From the NCBI RefSeq assembly GCF_001667885.1, contig NZ_LZJW01000180.1, forward strand, positions 1 to 32,782: a stretch of 32,782 nucleotides of DNA, given 5' to 3'. This document shows positions 16,120 through 23,731 of the stretch, piece by piece. A program made the position numbers and the translations under genes. The notes under the pieces were generated by a model. It ran no database searches, was not told where the DNA came from, and saw nothing but the letters and a program-made list of their open reading frames with translations. Origin of the DNA: Mycobacterium scrofulaceum (lineage in GTDB: Bacteria > Actinomycetota > Actinomycetes > Mycobacteriales > Mycobacteriaceae). The first letter of the stretch is position 1; every line of letters begins with the position of its first letter.

Positions 16120-17286
16120 TCAGATGCCGCCGCGCGCGACCAGCTGCCCGGCGATCACGTTGCGCTGAATCTCGTTGGTGCCCTCCCCGACGATCATCAG
16201 CGGCGCGTCGCGGAAGTAGCGCTCCACGTCGTATTCGCACGAGTAGCCGTAGCCGCCGTGAATCCGCACGGCGTTCAGCGCGATCTCCATCGCCACTTCG
16301 GAGGCGAACAGTTTGGCCATGCCCGCCTCCATGTCGCAGCGCTCGCCGCTGTCGTAGCGCTCGGCGGCGTAGCGGGTGAGCTGACGGGCGGCGGTCAACT
16401 TGGTCGCCATGTCGGCCAGGTAGTTGCCCACCGACTGATGCTTCCAGATCGGCCGTCCGAAGCTCTCCCGCTGCTGTGCGTAGGCCAGCGCGTCCTCGAG
16501 GGCCGCCGTGCCCACGCCGAGCGCCCGGGCGGCGACTTGAATGCGGCCCGTCTCGAGGCCCTTCATCATTTGCGAAAACCCCTCGCCCATCCGGCCGCCC
16601 AGCACCGCCGATTCCGGCGCCCGGAAGTCGTCGAAGGACAGCTCGCAGGATTCGACACCCTTGTAGCCGAGCTTGGGCAGGTCCCGTGACACGGTCAGGC
16701 CCGGGCCGTGCTGGACGAGCACGATCGAGATGCCGCGATGGCGCGGTGTGGCATTCGGATCGGTCTTGCACAGCAGCGCGATCAGATCGGACCGCCGCGC
16801 GTTGCTGATCCACGTCTTGGCGCCGTTGATCCGCAGGGCCCCGGCGCCGTCGGGCAGCGCCGTCGTCGTCATGTTCTGCAGGTCCGAGCCGCCGCCGGGC
16901 TCCGTCAACGCCATGGTGGCCCGCACCTCGCCGGTCGCCATCGCCGGCAGGTACGCCCGCTTCTGTTCCTCGGTGCCGAACAGCGTCAGCAGCTTGGCGA
17001 CCACGGTGTGACCGCCCATCGCACCGGCCAGGCTCATCCAGCCGCGCGCCAATTCCTCGGTGACCCGCACGTAGCACGGCATCGACACCGGCGAACCGCC
17101 GTATTCCTCGGGAATCGCCAGGCCGTAGACGCCGATCCGCTTCATCTGCTCGATCCACGCCTCCGGATAGGTGTTGGCGTGTTCGACCTCCCGGACGGTC
17201 GGTTTGACGTCACGGTCGATGAACGCCCGCACCGTGGCGACCAGCATCTCTTCTTCGTCGTTCAGCTCACTTCTCACGTGTGCCAT
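16120..17286 (-). CDS. fadE3: acyl-CoA dehydrogenase FadE3
   Basis: A 388-residue FAD enzyme that makes the 2,3-double bond in acyl-CoA. The ACAD signature ALTEPGGGSDLQNM is followed by the beta-domain. The C-terminal helical domain contains RIHGGYGYSCEYDVERYFRD and the catalytic base E368 in GEGTNEIQ, the position used by short- and medium-chain enzymes. The ATG at 17286 (MAHVRSELNDEE) was chosen because upstream sequence in the same frame lacks family features. A later ATG (residue 14) preceded by GAAGAAGAG is an alternative. Its start codon is only 9 bp from that of the divergent hydratase, so each promoter must lie within the other gene. It probably acts with the neighbouring ligase, hydratase and crotonase on one substrate class. 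Confidence 0.93.
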   Translation of the reverse strand: MAHVRSELNDEEEMLVATVRAFIDRDVKPTVREVEHANTYPEAWIEQMKRIGVYGLAIPEEYGGSPVSMPCYVRVTEELARGWMSLAGAMGGHTVVAKLLTLFGTEEQKRAYLPAMATGEVRATMALTEPGGGSDLQNMTTTALPDGAGALRINGAKTWISNARRSDLIALLCKTDPNATPRHRGISIVLVQHGPGLTVSRDLPKLGYKGVESCELSFDDFRAPESAVLGGRMGEGFSQMMKGLETGRIQVAARALGVGTAALEDALAYAQQRESFGRPIWKHQSVGNYLADMATKLTAARQLTRYAAERYDSGERCDMEAGMAKLFASEVAMEIALNAVRIHGGYGYSCEYDVERYFRDAPLMIVGEGTNEIQRNVIAGQLVARGGI

Positions 17287-17295
17287 ATTGGCCCC
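17284..17295 (+). promoter_or_regulatory. leaderless -10 of the Rv0216-type gene, overlapping the fadE3 start
   Basis: CATATT (17284-17289) is followed by GGCCCC and then GTG at 17296. The first three bases of the hexamer are the complement of the fadE3 start codon. The six-base spacing equals that at other leaderless starts here. CATATT matches TATAAT at 4 of 6 positions, so confidence is moderate. Confidence 0.45.
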
Positions 17296-18300
17296 GTGAC
17301 ATATGCGCATGTACGGGAGGGCGGGCCGTACTTCGACGACCTCTCGGTCGGTCAGGTCTTCGACTGGGCGCCGGCGATCACGCTGTCCTCGGGATTGGCC
17401 GCCGCCCACCAGGCGATCGTGGGGGATCGGCTGCGGCTCGCGCTGGACGCCGGGCTCTGCGGCGCCGTCACCGGCCTGGCCGCCCCGCTGGCGCATCCGG
17501 CGCTGGTCTGCGATGTGGCGATCGGTCAGTCGACGCTGGCCACCCAGCGGGTCAAGGCCAACCTGTTCTACCGTGGGCTGACGTTCCACCGGTTCCCGGT
17601 CATCGGGGACTCCTTGTACACCCGCACGGAAGTGGTTGGGCTGCGGGCGAACTCACCCAAGCCCGGCCGCGCGCCGACGGGAATGGCGGCGCTGCGGATG
17701 ACCACCGTCGATCAGGACGAGCGGCTGGTGCTCGACTTCTATCGATGCGGCATGCTGCCCGCCGGCCCCGATTGGCGGCCCGAGGGGGCGCCGCACGACG
17801 ACCTGTCCACGATCGGGGCGGATGCGTCCAGCCCCGCCGACCCGACCGCGGGCTGGGACGGCGAGGCGTTCCGCAACAGGGTGCCGGGTCCGCACTTCGA
17901 CCCGGGCCTGGCCGGCGCGGTGCTGCGCAGCACCGGCGACGTCGTCAGCGGCGCGCCGGAGCTCGCCCGGCTCACGCTGAACATCGCTGCCACTCATCAT
18001 GATTCGCGGGCCGGCGGGCGCCGGCTGGTGTACGGCGGCCATACCATCGGGCTGGCGCTCGCGCAGGCGAGCCGGATGCTGCCCAACCTGGCGACGGTGC
18101 TGGGCTGGGGATCCTGCGATCACACCGGTCCCGTCCACGAGGGCGACACCCTGTACAGCGAGCTGCGCGTCGAGTCCGCGGAGCCGACCCGGCACGGCGG
18201 CGTGCTGCGGCTGCGCTCGCTGGTCTACGCCGTCAGCGACGCGGCGGGCGAGCCGGACCGCGCCGTGCTGGACTGGCGATTCAGCGCGCTCCACTTCTAA
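17296..18300 (+). CDS. double-hotdog (R)-hydratase-like protein, Rv0216 type
   Basis: A 334-residue protein made of two MaoC/hotdog units. The first is about residues 8-160 (GPYFDDLSVGQVFDW..., VKANLFYRGLTFHRFPVIGDSLYTRTEV), the second about 200-334 (NIAATHHDSRAGGRRLVYGGHTIGLALAQ..., VHEGDTLYSELRV). Such proteins hydrate 2-enoyl-CoA or act as thioesterase-like enzymes. M. tuberculosis Rv0216 has a solved double-hotdog structure, and its substrate is unsettled to my knowledge. GTG at 17296 is the start, based on the match of MTYAHVREGG to the expected N-terminus and the six-base spacing from CATATT. It diverges from fadE3 by 9 bp and precedes the CoA transferase by 16 bp, which suggests an operon of hydratase, CoA transferase and amidohydrolase. 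Confidence 0.9.
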   Translation: MTYAHVREGGPYFDDLSVGQVFDWAPAITLSSGLAAAHQAIVGDRLRLALDAGLCGAVTGLAAPLAHPALVCDVAIGQSTLATQRVKANLFYRGLTFHRFPVIGDSLYTRTEVVGLRANSPKPGRAPTGMAALRMTTVDQDERLVLDFYRCGMLPAGPDWRPEGAPHDDLSTIGADASSPADPTAGWDGEAFRNRVPGPHFDPGLAGAVLRSTGDVVSGAPELARLTLNIAATHHDSRAGGRRLVYGGHTIGLALAQASRMLPNLATVLGWGSCDHTGPVHEGDTLYSELRVESAEPTRHGGVLRLRSLVYAVSDAAGEPDRAVLDWRFSALHF

Positions 18301-18316
18301 GAGCGCCACGCGCACA

Positions 18317-19507
18317 ATGGGAGGCGTGAGCTCGGCTGCGTCGACGTGGGGGAGCAGCGGGCTGGCCTACCTGACCGGCCTGCCGGACGGGCCGCCCGAC
18401 TTCTCCCGCGCGAACGTGCTCCCGCAGGCCCAGCGGGTGGCCGCGGCCGTCGGCGAGCGGTTGGGCGTCGCGATCGACGCCGCCGGCCTGCTGGCCGGGC
18501 GGGCCGCATTGCTGGGCCTGACCCGCGGCGGCCGGGTCTCCGCCGGGGGCGCGACCCGGCTGTTGGTGGCCGCCGACGGTTGGTGCGCGATCACGCTGTC
18601 GCGGCCCGACGACGCCGCCGCCGTCCCCGCTCTCGTGCAGACCGATGACGCGGTGCCGGACCCGTGGCCGGCGTTGCGGCGCTGGGCGGCAACGCATCCG
18701 CGCTCCGCGGTCGTCGAGCGCGCGAACCTGCTCGACATTCCGGCGGCGGCCCTGGGCGAGGCCGCGGCCGCGGCACCGCGAATTCGGCCCAGGGGCGCCC
18801 GCGGGCCGGCGCGCGGCGTCGGGGGCCTGCTGGTCGCCGACCTGTCCTCGATGTGGGCGGGCCCGCTCTGCGGGCAGCTGCTTGCCCTGGCCGGGGCGAC
18901 GGTCGTCAAGGTCGAGAGCCCGCGCCGTCCCGACGGCACCCGGGGCGGAAACCAAGCATTTTTCGATTGGATGAACGGTGAAAAGCACTCGTATTGCGTC
19001 GATTTCGACGACCACGTCGGCGCGTTGCGCGCGCTGCTGACCGCCGCCGACATCGTGATCGAAGGCTCGCGACCCGCGGCGCTGACGCGGCGCCGGCTCG
19101 GCCCGGACGACATCGAGCCGGGGGAGGGGCGAATCTGGTTGCGTGTCAAAGCGTATGACGGCGCCAGGCCGGGGTTCGGTGACGACGCCGCGGTGGCCGG
19201 CGGCCTCGTCGGTGTCGCCGCCGACGGACCGGTGTTCTGCGCCGACGCCATCGCCGATCCGCTGACGGGTCTGGAGGCGACGCGGGTGGTCGCCGATTCG
19301 CTGGGTCGCGGCGGTGGCGAACTCATCGAGGTCTCGATGGCAGCGGTTGCCGCCGGCTACGCGGTGCTGCCGACGCAGGCGTCGGTGTCGAACCTGCCCG
19401 CGCCGCCTCCGCGGGTTCCGCCGGCGGCGCGCCCGGCGGCGCCGCTGGGCGCCGACAACGAGGCCGTGCGCCGGATGGTGGCCGAAAGGAGCTGCGGGCG
19501 ATGCTGA
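18317..19507 (+). CDS. CaiB/BaiF (class III) CoA transferase, rearranged subfamily
   Basis: A 396-residue protein predicted to transfer CoA between carboxylic acids. The recognisable CaiB Rossmann entry (LLVADLSSMWAGPLCGQLLA, then GATVVKVESPRRPDGTR) does not occur at the N-terminus but at about residue 173. After it come FFDWMNGEKHSYCVDF, ADIVIEGSRPAAL, RIWLRVKAYDGARPGFGDD and FCADAIADPLTGLEA. The first 165 residues hold RVSAGGATRLLVAADGWCAITL, which looks like the module normally placed after the Rossmann half. The order therefore appears permuted. ATG 18317 was used; a GTG at 18326 is possible. The Asp of AYDG is near where the family's catalytic Asp is expected, but I cannot align it securely. 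It overlaps the amidohydrolase by 7 bp. Confidence 0.82.
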   Translation: MGGVSSAASTWGSSGLAYLTGLPDGPPDFSRANVLPQAQRVAAAVGERLGVAIDAAGLLAGRAALLGLTRGGRVSAGGATRLLVAADGWCAITLSRPDDAAAVPALVQTDDAVPDPWPALRRWAATHPRSAVVERANLLDIPAAALGEAAAAAPRIRPRGARGPARGVGGLLVADLSSMWAGPLCGQLLALAGATVVKVESPRRPDGTRGGNQAFFDWMNGEKHSYCVDFDDHVGALRALLTAADIVIEGSRPAALTRRRLGPDDIEPGEGRIWLRVKAYDGARPGFGDDAAVAGGLVGVAADGPVFCADAIADPLTGLEATRVVADSLGRGGGELIEVSMAAVAAGYAVLPTQASVSNLPAPPPRVPPAARPAAPLGADNEAVRRMVAERSCGRC

Positions 19508-20805
19508 TTCGACGTGCGACGCTGCTGGACGGGACGACCACCGATATCCGGCTCGGGGACCACATCGACGAAATGGGCGACGGCCTGTCCGCCGAGAGTG
19601 GCGAGGGCGTGCTCTACGCCGGCGGGGGCACCGTCCTGCCCGGGCTGCACGACCACCATGTGCACGTGCGCTCGGCCGCCTCGGCGCTGGACTCGTTCTT
19701 CGTCGGCCCGCCCGGTGTCAGCTCCAAAGCCGAACTGACGCAACTGCTGTCGAACGCGACGCCGGGCCCCGACGGTTGGATTCGCGCCATCGGCTACCAC
19801 GAGTCGGTCGCCGGCGATCTGGACCGGTACGCCCTGGACGCGATCGTGCGCACTGTGCCGGTGCGCATTCAGCACCGCAGCGGTGTGCTGTGGATCCTCA
19901 ACTCCGAGGCGCTCGGTCGGATCGGGCTTTCCGAACATCCCGACGGGCGCCTGCGCAGCGCGGACCACGGCTGGTCGGATCTGCTGCAGCGGCGCGAGAG
20001 CGACCTGGCGGAGCTGAGCCGGCGAATCACCGCCACTGGCGTCACCGGTGTCACCGACGCGACCCCCGACCTCGACGCCGACGACATGGTGGCACTCGTG
20101 GTGGCGCACCGGCACGGCGAGTTTCGGCCGCGGCCCAGTTTCCTGGCGCCGGGCAAGATCATCCTGCACGACGACCGCCTCGACCTGGACGCCCTGACGG
20201 ACTGGATCGCCGGGCACCACGGCGCGGGACGGCCCGTCGCCGTGCACTGTGTGACCGCGGCCCAACTGGTGGTCACCATCGCCGCCCTGCGGGCGGCCGG
20301 CGGGCATCCGCAAGATCGCATCGAGCACGCCGCCGTCGTGCCGCACGACAACGTGGCCGACCTCGCCGAGCTGGGTGTCACGGTGGTGACCCAACCCAAC
20401 CTCGTCGCCGAGCGGGGCGATCACTATCTCGCCGACGTGCCCGCGGCCGAGCACCCGCAGCTGTGGCGGGTCGCCTCCCTGGTGGAGGCGACGGTGCCGG
20501 TGGCCCTGTCCACCGACATGCCGTTCGGCCACGGCGATCCCTGGACGGCGATGCGCGCCGCCGTCTACCGCACCACCCCGAGCGGCGCCGTGCTGAGCGC
20601 CAACGAATGTGTCTCCGCCCGAGAGGCTTTGACGATGTTCCTCGGGCGGCCGGACCGGCCCGCCGAGCCGCGCACCGTGGCGGTCGGAGCGCCGGCGGAC
20701 CTCTGTGTGCTCAGCGAGCCGCCGGCGACCGCACTGGCCGAGCTGGACGCCGGCATGGTGGCGGCCACCATCATCGGCGGCGAGCTCGTCTACTTCTCGA
20801 TGTGA
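19501..20805 (+). CDS. metal-dependent amidohydrolase (YtcJ-like / Amidohydro_3 type)
   Basis: A 434-residue TIM-barrel hydrolase. The N- and C-terminal beta-sandwich strands flank the barrel (LIRRATLLDG at the start; GAPADLCVLSE and AATIIGGELVYF at the end). Metal ligands are visible as H53-x-H55 (GLHDHHVHV), H249 (VAVHCVT), H276 (RIEHAAVV) and D339 (LSTDMPFG). No metal-bridging carboxylated Lys was identified. Relatives hydrolyse cyclic or linear amides and imines, and the substrate is unknown. The ATG at 19501 has AAAGGAG (19485-19491) 9 nt upstream, inside the CoA-transferase gene, and the genes overlap by 7 bp, so co-translation is likely. The stop is 7 bp from convergent lipW. An amide-cleaving step feeding the acyl-CoA enzymes is a reasonable inference. 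Confidence 0.87.
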   Translation: MLIRRATLLDGTTTDIRLGDHIDEMGDGLSAESGEGVLYAGGGTVLPGLHDHHVHVRSAASALDSFFVGPPGVSSKAELTQLLSNATPGPDGWIRAIGYHESVAGDLDRYALDAIVRTVPVRIQHRSGVLWILNSEALGRIGLSEHPDGRLRSADHGWSDLLQRRESDLAELSRRITATGVTGVTDATPDLDADDMVALVVAHRHGEFRPRPSFLAPGKIILHDDRLDLDALTDWIAGHHGAGRPVAVHCVTAAQLVVTIAALRAAGGHPQDRIEHAAVVPHDNVADLAELGVTVVTQPNLVAERGDHYLADVPAAEHPQLWRVASLVEATVPVALSTDMPFGHGDPWTAMRAAVYRTTPSGAVLSANECVSAREALTMFLGRPDRPAEPRTVAVGAPADLCVLSEPPATALAELDAGMVAATIIGGELVYFSM

Positions 20806-20812
20806 CCGGCGA

Positions 20813-21712
20813 TCATGGCGCCGTGGCCAGGGCGGCGCGCAGCATCGCGCACTGGCTGTCGAAAAACCGCTGCGACACTTGCGCTTTGGGCACGATGAGG
20901 TCGAACCCGTGGAAGGCGCCCGGGATCGTCTCGACCTGGCACGGCACCCCGGCGGCCGTCAGCCGCTCCGCGTAGGCCAGGTCCTCGTCGTGGAACAAGT
21001 CGTGCGTGCCGACCCCGATCCAGGCCGGCGGCAGCCCGCTCAGGTCGTCGCGCCGCCCCGGCACCGCGACCTGCGGGTCGGCGTCGCCGAGATACGCCGA
21101 CCAGCCGAACCGGTTGCTGCGGTTGTCCCACAGTCGATAGTTCGAACTGGGGGCGGTGGCCGAACTCCGGTCGTCGAGCATCGGATACGTCAGCAACTGG
21201 AACGCGGGGCTCACTTCGGCGCGGTCACGGGCCAGCAGCGCAAGGGCCGCGGCCAGGCCGCCGCCGGCGCTGGCCCCGCCGATGGCCACCCGGTATCGGT
21301 CCACGGACGGCAAACCGGCCAGCCAGGTCAGCGCCGAATAGCAGTCTTCCAGCGGCGCCGGATACGGATGTTCGGGCGCCAAGCGGTATTCCACCGACGC
21401 GACGGTGATGCCCAGCCGGCGGCTGAACCCGCTGCACAGCCGGTCGTCCTGCTCGGCGGTGCCGATCACGTATCCGCCGCCGTGGATCCACAGCAGCGCC
21501 GGGGCCGGCTCGGTGGCGCCGGCCGGCCGGAACAGCCGGACACCGGCCCCCGAACCCAGCGTGATCACCTCGACATCGCGGACGGGCTTGCTGAGGCGGC
21601 TGCGCAACGCGATCCCGGCCCGCATCAACGGCAGGGTCCGGGGACCGACGAGTCGTCGGGGCGCGAATCGTGCGACCCGCTGCAGGTCAGGGTGAACATC
21701 GGTATTCGGCAC
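20813..21712 (-). CDS. lipW: LipW, alpha/beta-hydrolase esterase (HSL family)
   Basis: A 299-residue esterase of the hormone-sensitive-lipase group. The oxyanion motif is WIHGGGYVIG, followed by VEYRLAPEHPYPAPLEDCY, the nucleophile S148 in GASAGGG, an acidic residue in GTHDLFHDED and the catalytic His in GAFHGFDL. No signal peptide is visible. The frame extends upstream well past 22000, but GTG at 21712 gives the LipW-like length and lies six bases after GATACT on the minus strand, a leaderless configuration. It diverges from an alpha/beta hydrolase gene. Natural substrates are short- to medium-chain esters by family expectation. Confidence 0.9.
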   Translation of the reverse strand: MPNTDVHPDLQRVARFAPRRLVGPRTLPLMRAGIALRSRLSKPVRDVEVITLGSGAGVRLFRPAGATEPAPALLWIHGGGYVIGTAEQDDRLCSGFSRRLGITVASVEYRLAPEHPYPAPLEDCYSALTWLAGLPSVDRYRVAIGGASAGGGLAAALALLARDRAEVSPAFQLLTYPMLDDRSSATAPSSNYRLWDNRSNRFGWSAYLGDADPQVAVPGRRDDLSGLPPAWIGVGTHDLFHDEDLAYAERLTAAGVPCQVETIPGAFHGFDLIVPKAQVSQRFFDSQCAMLRAALATAP

Positions 21713-21800
21713 CGCATCAGTATCACCGACGCGGAAAACCAGGTGACCTGCTATCAGTGATATGCGGCCGATCGGACGGCTCAGACCCTGGGGAGGCAAC
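21713..21800. promoter_or_regulatory. divergent lipW / hydrolase control region with TATCA-G-TGATA palindrome
   Basis: The 88-bp gap carries the perfect palindrome TATCAGTGATA (21752-21762) about midway, and the lipW -10 (GATACT on the minus strand, within plus 21716-21725) whose neighbourhood contains a related ATCAGTATCA. On the other side GGGGAGG (21790-21796) is a strong ribosome binding site 4 nt before the GTG at 21801. One regulator could control both genes. Confidence 0.45.
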
Positions 21801-22637
21801 GTGACCGGGAACGCCCCGAGGCTCACTGCGCGGTTCGTCGACACCACGCTCGGCAAGATCCGCGTCCAGGTCAGCCCGGGCACCGGCCGCGCGGTGCTGT
21901 TGTGGCCCAGCCTCCTGATGACCGGGGACCTGTGGGCCGGGCAGGCCGCGAAGTTCGGAGCCGGCCACCGCCTGGTGCTGATCGATCCGCCCGGCCACGG
22001 CGGCAGCGAGCCGCTCCGGTCGGCCTTCACGTTCACCGACTGCGCGCGCTGCGTCGTCGACCTGCTGGACGGGCTCGGCATCGACAAGGCTCACTTCGTC
22101 GGTAATTCCTGGGGCGGCATGATCGGCGCCACGTTCGCGGCCCGGCACCCCGATCGCCTCGACCGTGCCGTGCTGATGAACTGCACGGCGTCGAAGGCCG
22201 GCGCCGTCCAGAAGGCGAGATACACGGCCATGCTGCGCGCGGCGGCGGTGCTGGGCGGCATCCGGCCCCCGCTGACGCGGTCGGCCCTGCGCGCGTTCCT
22301 CGGCCCGACGACGCTGCGAACCCGGCCGGACGTCGTGGCGACCGTGCGCGCCAGCCTTCGGGCGGTCGACATCGATTCGGCCCGCTGGGCGGTCCGCAGC
22401 GTGGTCCCCGCCCGGCCCGACCAGCACGCGCTGCTGCGAACCATCTTGGCCCCGGTGCTGGTGGTCGCCGGCGCGGAGGACGCCACCTTCCCGGTCACCG
22501 AGACTCGGACCATGGCGGAGTCGATCCCCGGCGCGTCGTTTCGCGTGCTCGACGGCATCGCGCACCTCGCGGCGCTGGAAGACCCCGCCCGCGTCAACGC
22601 CGTACTCGGCGCCTTCCTGTTCGGCGACCGCGGTTGA
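21801..22637 (+). CDS. alpha/beta-fold hydrolase
   Basis: A 278-residue soluble hydrolase. The sequence runs VLLWPSLLMTGDLW (oxyanion region), LVLIDPPGHGGSEPL, the nucleophile elbow GNSWGGM with S103, an Asp in VVAGAEDATFP and the terminal His in DGIAHLAALEDP. This is the architecture of esterases, C-C hydrolases and haloperoxidase-like enzymes, and the substrate cannot be inferred. The frame is open to an ATG at 21762, but GTG at 21801 was preferred because GGGGAGG lies 4 nt before it. I do not recall this gene between lipW and lipC in M. tuberculosis, where Rv0218 and Rv0219 sit. Confidence 0.82.
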   Translation: MTGNAPRLTARFVDTTLGKIRVQVSPGTGRAVLLWPSLLMTGDLWAGQAAKFGAGHRLVLIDPPGHGGSEPLRSAFTFTDCARCVVDLLDGLGIDKAHFVGNSWGGMIGATFAARHPDRLDRAVLMNCTASKAGAVQKARYTAMLRAAAVLGGIRPPLTRSALRAFLGPTTLRTRPDVVATVRASLRAVDIDSARWAVRSVVPARPDQHALLRTILAPVLVVAGAEDATFPVTETRTMAESIPGASFRVLDGIAHLAALEDPARVNAVLGAFLFGDRG

Positions 22638-22874
22638 TCCGTGAGAACCCCTGTGCCAGGCGGCTTCTGCCGAATCGGTTCGACACTGAACCATTCCGCT
22701 CCCTGTTGCGTACACCAAAGGCGGTGGATTAGCCGAACAAAGATCGGGGTATCGGTGGAATGCTGGCGAGCGCGGCACGCGTCAGCGTGCAGGCTGTTGC
22801 TGGTGCGTCGTCGCAACGTCCCTCACCGGGACCGAGCATGGGTCGCCCGGTCGGGCAGGACGCGAGGGACGTGA

Positions 22875-23543
22875 ATGCTGGGTCATCTCTACGATCAGGC
22901 GCTCGGCGGCGAGCGATGTTGGATTCGCCACGACGACGGGGAGCTGCGGCCGCTCCCGGCGCACCGCTGGTTGGGGGTGCGATGTCCCGACGATGTATGT
23001 CCCGGTGATGGATCTGAGGACGCCTTCGACGAAGACTTCGACGAAGCCGTCGCCCAGATGTGCACCGGGCCGACGATCGAATTGGGTTGCGGCCCGGGCC
23101 GATTGGTGGCCCGTCTGATTCAGCGGGGGATACCGGCCCTGGGCATCGACCGCTCCGTGGCGGCGATCCGGCTGGCGGGGCGCGGCGGCGCGCCGGCCCT
23201 GCTGGGCGACGTGTTCGACCCGCTGCCCGGCATGGGTCTGTGGCAGACGGTATTGCTGGTCGACGGCAACGTCGGCCTCGGTGGAGACCCGTGCCGCATC
23301 CTCGGGCGGGCGGCCGAGCTCCTGGCGCGGGGCGGGCGGTGTGTCGCCGAGTTCGACGCCGAGAACATCGGCATCCGGTCGCGCTGGGTCCGGCTGGAGT
23401 CCGCGTGTGAGGTCGGCCCCTGGTTCCGGTGGGCGTCGGTCGGCGTTGACAGCGCCGCAGCACTCGCCGCGCAGGTCGGCCTGACGTTGACCGGTTTCCG
23501 CCTGATCGGCGACCGCGTCCTCGCATGCCTGGCCGCCATGTGA
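22875..23543 (+). CDS. class I SAM-dependent methyltransferase
   Basis: A 222-residue protein. After an N-terminal acidic segment (SEDAFDEDFDEA, about 47-58), the SAM-binding motif I reads IELGCGPGRLVARL from residue 68. The acidic end of the second strand is GIDRS, and LLVDGNVGLGGD occupies the motif IV position. The chain then continues GGRCVAEFDAE. The target is unknown. Upstream is a 237-bp gap. GAGGGA about 6 nt before the ATG may serve as ribosome binding site. The gene is followed by a 188-bp gap and lipC. I cannot link it to a neighbour's pathway. Confidence 0.78.
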   Translation: MLGHLYDQALGGERCWIRHDDGELRPLPAHRWLGVRCPDDVCPGDGSEDAFDEDFDEAVAQMCTGPTIELGCGPGRLVARLIQRGIPALGIDRSVAAIRLAGRGGAPALLGDVFDPLPGMGLWQTVLLVDGNVGLGGDPCRILGRAAELLARGGRCVAEFDAENIGIRSRWVRLESACEVGPWFRWASVGVDSAAALAAQVGLTLTGFRLIGDRVLACLAAM

Positions 23544-23731
23544 GCGTGTCGCGACCGGCCTTGGCGCCTCCAGCCGGCAAACTCCGTCACCGCTGCGAGC
23601 TCGTCGAATCGGCATGCGGCAACCATATGTCGGGCGCCTTTCCGATGTCGGACGATGGGTCGACGCAAACGTCAGTTTCGGACTTGGCGCCGGGGGTACG
23701 CTGCCCTAACACGACGGCAAGGAGGCCGAGT

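Noticed and set aside
16708..17295. Upstream in-frame extension of the Rv0216-type gene
   Set aside because: It runs antisense through fadE3 and lacks hotdog sequence; the GTG at 17296 begins the family sequence.
21713..22087. 125-codon N-terminal extension of lipW
   Set aside because: It overlaps the divergent hydrolase and the promoter region; GTG at 21712 gives the expected length.
22677..22692. GGTTC-N6-GAACC inverted repeat in the 237-bp gap before the methyltransferase
   Set aside because: Five-base arms with no promoter alongside; such dyads are common by chance. Nothing else notable was seen in the gap.
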